From Shimia abyssi (GTDB taxonomy: Bacteria; Pseudomonadota; Alphaproteobacteria; Rhodobacterales; Rhodobacteraceae): a stretch of DNA of 64,000 nt. Below are positions 32,945 to 41,816 of this stretch, piece after piece; the first letter of the stretch is position 1; each line of letters begins with the position of its first letter. The translations under genes and the position numbers were made by a program. Location: the NCBI RefSeq assembly GCF_003014475.1, contig NZ_PYGJ01000012.1, positions 1 through 64,000 on the forward strand, read 5' to 3'. Under the pieces are notes generated by a model. It was not told the origin of the DNA, ran no database searches, and saw only the letters and a list, made by a program, of their open reading frames with translations.

Positions 32945-34101
32945 GTTGCGCTCGCCGCCTTTTGTGCTACTTGGCGAGGCTGGTCATAATCCAAATTGGA
33001 ATAATCAGGTTCAATGACACGCTCTACTTCCAGAGCGCCGGTCGTAGGCTTTACTTGGCACGCCAGCCGTTCGTTGGGGCCGGCTTGCCATCGCTCCAGA
33101 ACTTTTGCCTCACCGTCGCTCGGAGGTTGAAGGGTTTCGGCTCCTGCAAGGATTTTGACACGACACGTACCGCATCGACCACGTCCACGACACACGCTTG
33201 CATGCGCGATATTGTTTTCTCGCGCCAATTCAAGAAGTGTTAATCCGGTTGTGGTGTTAAATGTCGAAGATCGTTTGCCTGTATAGGTGATGCGAAGCTG
33301 TCCGTTTTGCAGCCTTCTCAGTCGGAACCAGCGAGCCAGGAACGCGAAGGTGATCAGGCCAAGCGAAACGCTTGTAACAAGTTCCTGGCGGTCTCTTGCC
33401 TGATCAATAATGTCCGGAATCAGTTCAGGAGCTACCGTGGGGCCATTTAGATTAGGATCGGAGTCCAAGACAAACCCCATACCGCCCTCTTCGACAGGAA
33501 TAATTTGCCGGCCGGCCTCGACGTAGCCGAGCATAGCGAAAATCGGCAGGGCCACGACAAACGGATAGAAGAACCGCATAGTGCGCACCGAACCGTCTCG
33601 GGACTGCAGCCAGGTGTAGACCCCGATTGCACCATGGATCCATGCGACCACCAGCATGACAATCTGTTGCAATCCATCAAACGGCGACACGACCCAAAAC
33701 TGCCCAAGCACGAGCGCGTAGGTCGGTTCAAGACCAAGCTCTTTCGCGGCCATTACACCAAAGACGTGTTTCGCCAATAGGGGGATAATCAGTATTCCGG
33801 CGATCATTTGGGTCATGTCGTATGCCGGAATACGAAGTGTATTTCGCCTGTAGAGTGACAGCAGCGCCAGTAAAAAGTGCAAAATTAGAGATAACTGCAG
33901 CAAGATTTTGAGCGGCAAGAAATTTGACCATATGCCACTCAGAAGCCAGCGCCAATCTTCCATCAGCTGAACCGAGAATAGGCCCAAAGCGAGATTTGCG
34001 AGGTGCATCGTCACAAAAATGAACATCACTAGGCCGGTCAAAATCATAGCGCGAGTTCGAAAAGATGCGGCCCAAGGTCGTGTGGTTGTTGCGCTGGCCA
34101 T
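32941..34101 (-). CDS. Membrane cytochrome-like protein with C-terminal 2Fe-2S domain
   Basis: This protein of about 386 residues has an N-terminal six-helix membrane region and a C-terminal ferredoxin domain. Membrane histidines suited to bis-His heme ligation occur in FVTMHLANLALGL, LILHFLLALLSLY, PLLAKHVFGVM and AWIHGAIGVYTWL. The 2Fe-2S ligands are in ASVCRGRGRCGTCRVKIL (near 310) with a later Cys in RLACQV. This arrangement matches the N-terminal sensor half of rhizobial membrane adenylate cyclases such as CyaC, but no cyclase domain follows here. ATG at 34101 has GAGGG upstream. It is coupled to the MscS gene. The likely role is redox sensing or electron transfer at the membrane. Confidence 0.75.
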   Translation of the reverse strand: MASATTTRPWAASFRTRAMILTGLVMFIFVTMHLANLALGLFSVQLMEDWRWLLSGIWSNFLPLKILLQLSLILHFLLALLSLYRRNTLRIPAYDMTQMIAGILIIPLLAKHVFGVMAAKELGLEPTYALVLGQFWVVSPFDGLQQIVMLVVAWIHGAIGVYTWLQSRDGSVRTMRFFYPFVVALPIFAMLGYVEAGRQIIPVEEGGMGFVLDSDPNLNGPTVAPELIPDIIDQARDRQELVTSVSLGLITFAFLARWFRLRRLQNGQLRITYTGKRSSTFNTTTGLTLLELARENNIAHASVCRGRGRCGTCRVKILAGAETLQPPSDGEAKVLERWQAGPNERLACQVKPTTGALEVERVIEPDYSNLDYDQPRQVAQKAASAT

Positions 34102-34342
34102 GATGACATCCCTCAATTTTAAATCAGCTCTGCAGAACGCTGATCTGGTGGGCCGTGAGCCTCTAGAAAATGCGCCAACTCGTCAACCCAAGCCGCTAAT
34201 TCTGAACAACATGCGGTCAACGTGGATTGTAGTCTTCCATTGCGGATTGTTACGACAGAATGGGTTGGGTGCTACAGTTGTTTGGGTCGCGAGCGCCAAG
34301 CTTTAGGTTGAATCGCGGTTTCAATACCATCTGGCGGAACAG

Positions 34343-34750
34343 TCACCGCAAAATAAGTACGGAGCATGGGGCGCGACGGGCGACACGGGCTGCTGTTGAG
34401 CCAAGCGCATATCCTTTGGCGTGGGGACTATGCGAGCCGATGATGATGAGATCAACTGCGTTTGCCCTTGCGAACTCAGCGACTTCCACACCCGGCTTGC
34501 CGGACGTCACCTGAGTTAGAATATCCGAGGCATCGCCAGCGGCGGTTTCCAGGGCGCGTTTGACCCGATTGGACAGGTGGTTGCTTTCTTTGATGGTTAC
34601 GAATTCATTGACGAATCCGGGGATGCTTTCAAGGATCGTCAAGAGAGTAATGCGCCCGCCGTCGTCGAGTACTTTGCGTGCCGTCGTTATCTTCCTTTGA
34701 ACGAGGTCTTCGTGATCAAGGGCGACTGGTATCAGAATGTGTTTGTGCAT
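34343..34750 (-). CDS. Universal stress protein (single domain)
   Basis: This 135-residue protein is a single Usp domain starting MHKHILIPVALDHEDLVQRK and ending with GSTAARVARRAPCSVLILR, the ATP-binding-type tail (G-S-TAA-V-R). The GSHSPHAKGYALGSTA segment contains the nucleotide loop. It lies alone between the DHPS cluster and the MscS pair, with 240 bases of unassigned sequence on its downstream side. Confidence 0.88.
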   Translation of the reverse strand: MHKHILIPVALDHEDLVQRKITTARKVLDDGGRITLLTILESIPGFVNEFVTIKESNHLSNRVKRALETAAGDASDILTQVTSGKPGVEVAEFARANAVDLIIIGSHSPHAKGYALGSTAARVARRAPCSVLILR

Positions 34751-34846
34751 CTTCTATTCCTTTTCGAACGAGTAGAGATCAGTCGTATAATTTGATGTAC
34801 AGTGACGTATGTGGTGCGCCTTTTGGCGCGCGGGCGAGCACAGAGA

Positions 34847-35860
34847 TCACACAATTTGGCCAGCGGTTTCACGGAGCTGGTCGACATAGTGTTTTGGCAC
34901 GTTGATCCCGTTTTGTCGGGCGCTGGTGATTGCGGCGGTGCGCCGCTCGCCGGGGAGGCGGGCGCCGTCCAGCTCTGATATCAGGGTGAGTGTTGGTTCC
35001 AACCGATCCATGAATGCGCCGGGATCAGACGGCTTGAGAACAAGCAGAAATTGACCAGAGCCAGACGGCGGGCCATCTGCGGTAAAGAAGGACGCAACGG
35101 ACCTGCTGGGGTTTGCCGCGGGCAGGATGGCGGCCAGGATTTCCACCATAAGCGCCAGCGCGGTTCCTTTTGGACCACCCATTGGGAGCATTGAGCCCGC
35201 CAAAGCAGCGTCAGGATCGGTTGTTGGCAAGCCGTCAGCGTCGACGGCCCATCCTTCAGGAATGGATTGGCCGTTCTTTTTGGCATGCATGACTTTTCCG
35301 CGTGCGACTTTGGAAAGGGATAGGTCAATGACCAAGGGTTCCCCGGTCTTTCGCGGTGCTGCGAACGCAATGGGGTTTGTCCCAAAAACTGGCACACTCG
35401 CCCCCCATGGTGCAATGGCGGCGGGCGCGTTGGCGACCATGAGGCCGATCATTCCTTGGCGGGCGATCTTGTCAACTTGCACCGAAAGAGAACCGCAGTG
35501 ATGTGAGCGGGTCACGGCAACCGACGCGCAGCCGTAGCGTTGGGCAGCTGCGGTTCCAGCGCGAACTGCCAAATCAAGTGCTGGGTAAGCAAATCCGTTG
35601 CAAGCATCGATGGTTAGGGCTGCTTCGCCATCCGTACTGCAACCGGGGATCGCGTATCCGTCAACCTTACCCGAACGGACTTGGGCTATGTAATCAGCGA
35701 GACGCGAGAAACCATGCCCGACCTGACCTTCTGCTTCTGCTGAAACAAGTGCTGTGGCGACGGATTGCGCATTTTCCCGACGAGTACCAGCCGCGACAAG
35801 GGTGGCCGTGACCAGTTTTTCGGCTTCGGCAAGAGTTAGGTGAATTGTAGATGAGGTCAT
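34847..35860 (-). CDS. Ldh/malate dehydrogenase-family NAD(P) dehydrogenase, probable sulfolactate dehydrogenase
   Basis: This protein of about 337 residues belongs to the Ldh2/ComC family of 2-hydroxyacid dehydrogenases. It starts MTSSTIHLTLAEAEKLVTAT and contains SHHCGSLSVQVDKIARQGMI, with the family's conserved HCG, and MVANAPAAIAPWGASVPVFG. It has no Rossmann GxGxxG because the family has its own NAD fold. ComC of this family oxidises (R)-sulfolactate to sulfopyruvate in sulfonate degraders. Its place next to SuyAB-type genes supports a role in sulfolactate/sulfopyruvate interconversion. ATG at 35860 avoids including an inverted repeat in the coding sequence; the frame is open further to 35881. 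Confidence 0.8.
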   Translation of the reverse strand: MTSSTIHLTLAEAEKLVTATLVAAGTRRENAQSVATALVSAEAEGQVGHGFSRLADYIAQVRSGKVDGYAIPGCSTDGEAALTIDACNGFAYPALDLAVRAGTAAAQRYGCASVAVTRSHHCGSLSVQVDKIARQGMIGLMVANAPAAIAPWGASVPVFGTNPIAFAAPRKTGEPLVIDLSLSKVARGKVMHAKKNGQSIPEGWAVDADGLPTTDPDAALAGSMLPMGGPKGTALALMVEILAAILPAANPSRSVASFFTADGPPSGSGQFLLVLKPSDPGAFMDRLEPTLTLISELDGARLPGERRTAAITSARQNGINVPKHYVDQLRETAGQIV

Positions 35861-35867
35861 ATACGTT

Positions 35868-35895
35868 GGTCGGGCAACCATGCGGCCGCCCGACC
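35868..35895. promoter_or_regulatory. Hairpin between suyB-like and ldh-like genes
   Basis: GGTCGGGC and GCCCGACC are perfect 8-base arms separated by 12 bases. The hairpin lies in the transcript between the suyB stop and the ldh start. It has no T run on the minus strand, so it may be an RNA-stabilising or processing element rather than a terminator. This would allow different amounts of the two enzymes; inference only. Confidence 0.4.
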
Positions 35896-35902
35896 CCTTT
35901 TG

Positions 35903-37084
35903 TTATGCGCTGCGATAAAGCTTGGTCATCGAGAACTCTCGGTGGCCCAATGCCTCGGCGGCAGTGCTGCGCCCATTGGCGGTACGGCAAATCATGTCGA
36001 TCAGTGCATCTCCTGCCTCATCAATGGTCAGCTCGCGGCGCAGGATGCCAGAGACATCCACGTCGACATGCTCGCTCATGGTGCGCACGGTGCGCGGATT
36101 AGCGGTGATCTTGATAACGGGCACAATTGGGTTGCCGACGACATTTCCCTGACCCGTTGGGAATGTATGGATGACAGCACCACCAGCAGCCATCAGAGTC
36201 ACGCATTCCGCCGCCGCAGACGATGAATCCATGAAGTAGAGGCCATTGCCCGAACTTGGGGCTTCGGCGGGTTCGAGGATGTCGATATATTGTGACGTAC
36301 GACCGATTTTTTCTAGGTTGCCCAAAGCCTTTTCTTCGATTGTGGTCAAACCACCTTCGATATTGCCCTTGGTAGGCTGGCTGTCAGACAAGTCGTCGGT
36401 TTGATGGGCAAAAATGACGTCGTCCTGATAGGCCTTCCACATTTTGTACCAGCGTTCGCCGACTTCTTCATTAATCGCGCGCTTTTGGCAAATGTGCTCG
36501 GCGCCAGTGATTTCAGAAGTTTCTCCAAAGAATCCGGTGATCCCCTCGGGCAGAAGCTTGTCGTACATGTTGCCAACGGTCGGGCACGAGCCTAGCCCGG
36601 TGGTGGTGTCGCTTTCGCCACATTTGGTCGAAACCCAAAGCTCGGAAATGGAACATTCCTCGCGTTGGTATTCGGACGTCATGTGCACAAATTCCTTGGC
36701 GGCCCAGCTGGCTGCGCGGATTGTTTCGAAGTCGCCCTTTTGCTCGATCGAGAACTCTGCAACGGGTTTGCCGGTTGCTCGGATCCCGTCGGCAATGCGT
36801 TTTGTCCAGCCGGGTTCGATACCGATGACAACAACGGCAGCAACATTGGCGTTTGCACCGGTGCCGATCATGGTACGAAAGTGCAGATCGAGGTCTTCTC
36901 CGAATTGCAACCTGCCATATGCGTGGGGCAGGGCCATTGTGCCTTTGACATTATTAGCGACAGCCTCACAGGCCGCGTTCGAAATGTCGTCGACTGGCAA
37001 GATGATCACGTGATTTCGAACACCTACGCGTCCGTTTTCGCGACGGTATGCCTTCACCGTCATGTTGGAATATTTTGATGCCAT
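35903..37084 (-). CDS. suyB: (R)-sulfolactate sulfo-lyase beta subunit (SuyB/UxaA-type)
   Basis: This 393-residue protein is a UxaA-type (altronate dehydratase C-terminal half) family member, of the length known for SuyB. It has the family start [20 protein letters not shown], then [20 protein letters not shown] and [20 protein letters not shown], which contains the conserved cysteines and metal-binding motif. It ends with [20 protein letters not shown]. SuyB, with SuyA, cleaves the C-S bond of (R)-sulfolactate to give pyruvate and sulfite. An altronate-like dehydratase would be the alternative, but the neighbours (HpsN, HpsO, HpsP, SuyA-like) point to the sulfonate. It overlaps no gene and sits 12 bases after suyA. 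Confidence 0.83.
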   Translation of the reverse strand: MASKYSNMTVKAYRRENGRVGVRNHVIILPVDDISNAACEAVANNVKGTMALPHAYGRLQFGEDLDLHFRTMIGTGANANVAAVVVIGIEPGWTKRIADGIRATGKPVAEFSIEQKGDFETIRAASWAAKEFVHMTSEYQREECSISELWVSTKCGESDTTTGLGSCPTVGNMYDKLLPEGITGFFGETSEITGAEHICQKRAINEEVGERWYKMWKAYQDDVIFAHQTDDLSDSQPTKGNIEGGLTTIEEKALGNLEKIGRTSQYIDILEPAEAPSSGNGLYFMDSSSAAAECVTLMAAGGAVIHTFPTGQGNVVGNPIVPVIKITANPRTVRTMSEHVDVDVSGILRRELTIDEAGDALIDMICRTANGRSTAAEALGHREFSMTKLYRSA

Positions 37085-37096
37085 CTGATCGGTTCC

Positions 37097-37387
37097 TTAC
37101 CAGCGTTTCGTCTTGCAGTTATGGGTGTGGACATGGTCGCCCTTGACGATGTCGGCGACGATTTTACCGATGTCTTCACCGTATTTGATGGCAGTGTCGC
37201 CCTCCTTGAAATCCTTCAGAGCGATCTTGTGGCCAATCGGAACATCCGCACCCGCAGTCAGTCGGAATGTAGAATTGTCGTGGGTTACACAGCACAGCAT
37301 ATCTGTGCCGGCGGTCAGTCCCTCGACGACAACAACGCCAACATTGTCGTCGTGCTCGTGAACGAGAAGGTGGGGGATTTCAGACAT
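37097..37387 (-). CDS. suyA: (R)-sulfolactate sulfo-lyase alpha subunit (SuyA/SAF domain)
   Basis: This 96-residue protein is a single SAF domain, starting MSEIPHLLVHEHDDNVGVVV and ending KGDHVHTHNCKTKRW. In UxaA proteins this domain is the N-terminal half; in SuyAB it is a separate small subunit, as here. HVHTHN near the C-terminus and VPIGHKIALKDFKEGDTAIK are conserved in the family. The gene precedes suyB by 12 bases. Confidence 0.83.
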   Translation of the reverse strand: MSEIPHLLVHEHDDNVGVVVVEGLTAGTDMLCCVTHDNSTFRLTAGADVPIGHKIALKDFKEGDTAIKYGEDIGKIVADIVKGDHVHTHNCKTKRW

Positions 37388-37425
37388 CTTTTTGTCTCCT
37401 TGGTGAAATGCACCGTTTTCTGGCG

Positions 37426-38400
37426 CTATGGTTTCAGAACGATTTTGGGGGCGGCGACCCGCCCGAATTTGATGTCAGCAAAGGCAGCGGCGCCGTTGGA
37501 AAGCGGGCGTTGTTCGATCCAGTCGAGCGGGCCCAGACGACCATCAAAGAGGGCCTGCGCGGTGTCACGGAAATCCTGAGCTGTGTAAGTGTAAGTGCCG
37601 ATGAAGGTGATTTCCTGAAGCGTCAGGCGGCGGATATCGAGGCCGCCAGTGTCTTGACCCAAGCCGATGTGCACGATCACACCACCGGGTAATGCGAGCG
37701 CCGATGCGGTTTCGCGGGTTGCCGCATAGCCGACAGCGTCAACGATGATCGAGGCGTGGGAACTGTGCTTAGCAACCGCGGTCAAATTGCAATTGACCTC
37801 AAGAAAGCTTCGCCTTGCTGGGTTTGGCTCGACAACTACAACGTCGGGTATTCCCATCGCCTTTAAGGCGAGGACAGCGGCGAGGCCGATGGCCCCACCG
37901 CCAATGACGACGGCGGTGCGTTCCATACTCGGATGTAGCGCCTCGATGCCTAGTCGTGCCGCGTGCCAGCTTACGGCAAGTGGCTCGGCCAGCGCGGCCT
38001 TTTCGATACTGACTGTGTTTGGAACACTAATCAGGTTGCTTTCTGGCATTGACACAAACTGTGCGAATGCGCCCTCACGCGGGGCCATCGAGATTATCTG
38101 ACGATCAGGGCAAAGGTTCTCTCGGCGCGCAAGGCAAGCGGTGCATCTACCACATGCAACAAGTGGGTTGATCGTGACACGCTCGCCATCCCGAGAGCCG
38201 CCCACAACGACACCAGCGGCTTCGTGGCCTAGGATGATTGGGGGAGGGCGTCGTGCGTCGTGACCGAGAAACGCGTGCATGTCAGAACCGCAGATGCCAA
38301 CCGCCTGCACTTGGATCAAGAGCTCCTGCTCAGCGGCCTTGGGCTCGGGCACATCGCGAAACACAAGGGTTTCCGGGGCGTCATAAACAAGTGCTTTCAT
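37426..38400 (-). CDS. hpsP: Zinc-dependent alcohol dehydrogenase, probable HpsP-type DHPS 2-dehydrogenase
   Basis: This protein of about 324 residues is a medium-chain Zn alcohol dehydrogenase. Catalytic zinc ligands are in GICGSDMHAFLGHDA (near 37) and LGHEAAGVV; structural zinc cysteines in ACGRCTACLARRENLC (near 90). The NAD-binding loop is AVVIGGGAIGLAAVLALKA (near 163). ATG at 38400 overlaps the preceding SDR stop as ATGA. With an SDR partner, an HpsN-like gene and SuyAB, it fits the HpsO/HpsP pair that racemises DHPS through its 2-oxo form. The symbol rests on this context rather than on any unique residue. Confidence 0.72.
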   Translation of the reverse strand: MKALVYDAPETLVFRDVPEPKAAEQELLIQVQAVGICGSDMHAFLGHDARRPPPIILGHEAAGVVVGGSRDGERVTINPLVACGRCTACLARRENLCPDRQIISMAPREGAFAQFVSMPESNLISVPNTVSIEKAALAEPLAVSWHAARLGIEALHPSMERTAVVIGGGAIGLAAVLALKAMGIPDVVVVEPNPARRSFLEVNCNLTAVAKHSSHASIIVDAVGYAATRETASALALPGGVIVHIGLGQDTGGLDIRRLTLQEITFIGTYTYTAQDFRDTAQALFDGRLGPLDWIEQRPLSNGAAAFADIKFGRVAAPKIVLKP

Positions 38401-39155
38401 TTGGCGGTAAATCCTCCATCGACCATTAGGACCTGGCCAGTCACGAACCGGGACGCCTCGGAACACAAGAACAGCAGCGGGCCATCAAGGTCGCGAAGTT
38501 CGCCGTTACGTCCAACACAGGTTTGATCTGCGTTGCGGGCCGCCCGATCACTGTCTTCGAAAACCGCTTCGGTCAGTTCAGTAGGGAAAAAGCCCGGACC
38601 GATGGCGTTGACGTTGATACCTTTGCCAGACCACGCCTCTGCCATGGCGCGGGTCAATTGGGCGATGCCGCCTTTGCTGGCGCCATAGGCGAGACCGGCC
38701 GGAAACGCGCGAAAGGATTGCAAGGACGCAAAATTCACGATCCTTCCCCAGTTTTTGGCTTGCATAGCGGGAGCTAATTTTTGGCTCATAAAGAAAGGAG
38801 CGGTCAGATTTACCGCAATCGTCGCATCCCATCCTTGAGTAGAGACATCATCCGCAACTTCGCGCGGGTTCAGGCCAGCTGCGTGGATGAGTATGTCTGG
38901 TGATCCGAAAGGGTGCTCAATGGCGCGCGCGCAGGACGTTAGGTTGTCACGGTCCGCTATGTCAGCGGCCACTGCGGCGAAGCTGTCGCCGACACTGTTG
39001 CGCAGTTCCTCCAGCGCCTCTGCCCGTCGAGCTACGCCGACAACCTTCGCGCCAGCGCGTGCCAAAACACTAGCGGCGTGACGCCCCAGACCGGAGCTTG
39101 CCCCGGTAACGCAGGCCACCCGACCGGATACACTAAACAAGTCTTGTTCGCTCAT
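38397..39155 (-). CDS. hpsO: Short-chain dehydrogenase, probable HpsO-type DHPS 2-dehydrogenase
   Basis: This 252-residue SDR has the cofactor motif CVTGASSGLGRHAASVLARA (about 15-34), the NAG-like ILIHAAGLN block, and catalytic Ser/Tyr/Lys in IVNFASLQSFRAFP and LAYGASKGGIAQL. It ends with GQVLMVDGGFTAK, typical of the family. Its overlap with the Zn dehydrogenase and its position just after HpsN suggest it oxidises DHPS at carbon 2 as HpsO. A general SDR role cannot be ruled out from sequence alone. Confidence 0.72.
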   Translation of the reverse strand: MSEQDLFSVSGRVACVTGASSGLGRHAASVLARAGAKVVGVARRAEALEELRNSVGDSFAAVAADIADRDNLTSCARAIEHPFGSPDILIHAAGLNPREVADDVSTQGWDATIAVNLTAPFFMSQKLAPAMQAKNWGRIVNFASLQSFRAFPAGLAYGASKGGIAQLTRAMAEAWSGKGINVNAIGPGFFPTELTEAVFEDSDRAARNADQTCVGRNGELRDLDGPLLFLCSEASRFVTGQVLMVDGGFTAK

Positions 39156-39159
39156 GCGC

Positions 39160-40467
39160 TTACCCTTCGGCCGAAAGGTCGAAGTTTTCCTCTGGGAAAT
39201 ACTTCTTCAAGCGGATGTCGGCCGTGCGGGCGTGACCTTCCATGCCTTCAAGGCGGGCAATGCGCGCCGTCGCCTCTGCGACTGGTTTTGAGCCCTCGCG
39301 GGTTGCGCGTTGCCAGGTTACGATTTTCATGTATTTGTGCACGCTGAGCCCGCCGGTGTAGCTGGCAGCACCCGAAGTTGGAAGAACGTGATTTGTGCCA
39401 GAGGCCTTATCGCCAAAGGCAACGGTCGTTTCCTCGCCCAAGAAGAGCGAGCCATAGCATGATAAACGTTCGAGCCACCATTCGAGGTCTTTAGCCTGTA
39501 CGGTCAGGTGTTCGGGCGCGTAATCATCTGAAGTTGCCGCCATTTCCTCGCGATCGGCGCACAGGATAACTTCTGCATAGTCGCGCCAGGCAGCCGTTGC
39601 GTTTTCGCGGTTCACGTCCGGCAAATCGTCAATCAGAAGCGGCACGAGGCGCATGACTTCTTCGGCAAGCGCTTTATCATCTGTAACCAGCCAGACCGGC
39701 GAGTTATAGCCATGCTCAGCTTGGCCAACGAGGTCGGTCGCTACGACCATGGGGTCGGCGGTGGCGTCTGCGAGGATCAGGCTATCGGTTGGGCCTGCGA
39801 TCATGTCGATCCCTACGCGTCCGAACAACATCCGTTTTGCTTCGGCAACAAATTGGTTTCCCGGGCCGACCAGAATGTTTGCTTTGGGGAGATTAAAGAG
39901 ACCAAATGTCATTGCCGCGACGCCCTGTACTCCGCCCATAGCCAGAATCTTGTCAGCGCCGCACACATGCGCCGCGTAAATGATTGCCGGTGCGATGCCG
40001 ACATCTGGCCGGGGGGGAGAGCATGCGATAATATGTTTGCAACCAGCGACTTTGGCTGTGGTTACGGTCATAATGGCGCTTGCGATGTGGCTGTAGCGTC
40101 CGCCGGGCACGTAACAGCCAGCCGCAGCAACGGGAATGGCCTTTTGGCCCGCGATCAAACCGGGCACAACTTCGACTTCGAAATTGCTCACAGTTTTCTT
40201 TTGCGCCTCGGCAAAGCGTTTCACATTTGCATGAGAAAACTGGATGTCACGTTTGAGCTTGTCCGGCACCAGCTCGGCTGCGGCCGCAATGCTTTCTGGC
40301 GACAACAGCACTTCGCCTTCGTATTTGTCCAGCTTCTTGGCATAGTCCAGTGCAGCCTGATCTCCTCCAGCTTCGATGTCGTCAAGGATGCTGCGAACGA
40401 TCTTCTTGGTTTCCGAGGCGTCGCTCTTGGCGGTGAGCGTTGCTTTCTTGAGGTAGTGTCTCGGCAT
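39160..40467 (-). CDS. hpsN: HpsN, sulfopropanediol 3-dehydrogenase (histidinol dehydrogenase family)
   Basis: This 435-residue protein is a histidinol dehydrogenase-family enzyme without any histidine biosynthesis neighbours. The zinc ligands are seen in GQAEHGYNSPVWLVT (near 246) and FGDKASGTNHVLPTSG (near 360). The NAD region holds MGGVQGVAAMTFGLF and LVGPGNQFVAEAKR. The DHPS-degrading enzyme HpsN is a known member of this family that oxidises (R)-DHPS through the aldehyde to (R)-sulfolactate with two NAD. Flanking HpsO/HpsP, SuyAB and TRAP genes make this the most likely function. The TRAP large permease gene ends 10 bases upstream. Confidence 0.85.
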   Translation of the reverse strand: MPRHYLKKATLTAKSDASETKKIVRSILDDIEAGGDQAALDYAKKLDKYEGEVLLSPESIAAAAELVPDKLKRDIQFSHANVKRFAEAQKKTVSNFEVEVVPGLIAGQKAIPVAAAGCYVPGGRYSHIASAIMTVTTAKVAGCKHIIACSPPRPDVGIAPAIIYAAHVCGADKILAMGGVQGVAAMTFGLFNLPKANILVGPGNQFVAEAKRMLFGRVGIDMIAGPTDSLILADATADPMVVATDLVGQAEHGYNSPVWLVTDDKALAEEVMRLVPLLIDDLPDVNRENATAAWRDYAEVILCADREEMAATSDDYAPEHLTVQAKDLEWWLERLSCYGSLFLGEETTVAFGDKASGTNHVLPTSGAASYTGGLSVHKYMKIVTWQRATREGSKPVAEATARIARLEGMEGHARTADIRLKKYFPEENFDLSAEG

Positions 40468-40476
40468 TGTCGCGTC

Positions 40477-41805
40477 CTATTTGTAGATGTCTGGTAGAAG
40501 AGCGGTGGAAATGATCGGCATGTAAGCGATCATCAGTGTAACGATGAGCATGCACAGCACAAAGGGTACGGCCCGGTAAGCGATCTTGAGGATCGATTCA
40601 CCTGTTATGCCCGCCACCACGAAGAGGTTCAGCCCCAAGGGCGGAGTAATGAACCCAACACCCAACGCGGTGATCATCATGATGCAGAACTGAATTTCGT
40701 TCATACCGATGTCATCAGCGAGCGGCTTAAGGATGGGGGCAAGAATAACGATGTTTGGTGTGGTTTCCATCACGCAGCCCGCCGCAATAAGGATGCAGAT
40801 CATCATAAAGATCAGAACCATCGGATTGTCGCTGACCGAGGTTGCAGCAGAGACGAAGCCCTGCGGAACGCCAATGATTGCCAGTGCTTCGGCCAGTGGT
40901 GCGGAAAAGGCGATGATCGGAAGAATGACACCATTTACTTTGGCGGAGCTGACAAGCATCGCTGGAAAGTCGCTGAGCTTGAGCGTTTTTAGGAAAAAGC
41001 CCATTAGAATGGTTACGACAACGGCGGTTGCGCCGGCCTCGGTTGGAGTGAGGCGGCCCGAGAAGATGCCGTAAAAGATGATGCCGGGCACGAGAAATGC
41101 ATACCAGCCAGATTTCAACGACGTTCCCAGGCGGGAGAAGTATTCCGACATGGAAATGTTTCCGCCGCCTTCCCAGCCGTTCAGGCGGTTCATGATCACG
41201 TTGGTCGCAAGGATCGACAACAGAATGGCGACACCCGGAATGAGCGCGGCGAGAAACAGCGTGGACGCAGATATGCCCAGTACCAAACCGATAATGATAT
41301 AAGCAATCGATGGTGGAATAAGGATGCCAGTACAGGCACCTGCAGCCACCAGTGCGCAGGCATAGGGACGCGGATAGCCTGATTCAACAAGGCGATCGAT
41401 GGTCATGCGACCGACCGCAGCTGCGCCTGCCGCGTCAGAACCAGAGATGGCTGCGAACATGCCGCACACAAGAACTGTTGCAGAACCAAAGCCACCTTTG
41501 GCAAATTGCGTCAGTGCCTCGGCCACGTCGAGAAATTTTCGGCTCAGGCCGGTGCGCACCAGGACGTCTCCGGTTAGGATAAAAAGCGGCACGGCGGTCA
41601 GCGCGAAGAAGTCTATTCCTGAAAAGAGCTTTTCTCCCACAAGGCTAAGCGGCAGCGCACCGGACCAGACCAGCATGAGGATCGCAGATGCGCCAATTGC
41701 GGCCCAAACAGGTACAGCGAGCGCAACAAAGACGACGAAGAGAATGACGGGCCCGTAAAAATCCCATCCAAGAATAACGGATTGATCAAGTTGGTTCCAA
41801 AGCAT
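40477..41805 (-). CDS. hpsM: TRAP transporter large permease (DctM), probable HpsM
   Basis: This 442-residue membrane protein has about twelve hydrophobic segments and DctM signatures: AVPLFILTGDVLVRTGLSRK (about 75-94), VCGMFAAISGSDAAGAAAVG and ACTGILIPPSIAYIIIG. It starts 11 bases after the small permease stop. With the next two genes it forms the import system of the DHPS cluster. Its naming after hpsKLM rests on position. Confidence 0.85.
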   Translation of the reverse strand: MLWNQLDQSVILGWDFYGPVILFVVFVALAVPVWAAIGASAILMLVWSGALPLSLVGEKLFSGIDFFALTAVPLFILTGDVLVRTGLSRKFLDVAEALTQFAKGGFGSATVLVCGMFAAISGSDAAGAAAVGRMTIDRLVESGYPRPYACALVAAGACTGILIPPSIAYIIIGLVLGISASTLFLAALIPGVAILLSILATNVIMNRLNGWEGGGNISMSEYFSRLGTSLKSGWYAFLVPGIIFYGIFSGRLTPTEAGATAVVVTILMGFFLKTLKLSDFPAMLVSSAKVNGVILPIIAFSAPLAEALAIIGVPQGFVSAATSVSDNPMVLIFMMICILIAAGCVMETTPNIVILAPILKPLADDIGMNEIQFCIMMITALGVGFITPPLGLNLFVVAGITGESILKIAYRAVPFVLCMLIVTLMIAYMPIISTALLPDIYK

Positions 41806-41816
41806 CGTTGTATCCC

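Noticed and set aside
39160-40467. Histidinol dehydrogenase for histidine synthesis
   Set aside because: The fold is the same, but no his genes are near and the neighbours are DHPS catabolic genes, so HpsN is preferred.
39712-40497. 261-codon open frame on the + strand
   Set aside because: Antisense to hpsN; no domain and no ribosome site.
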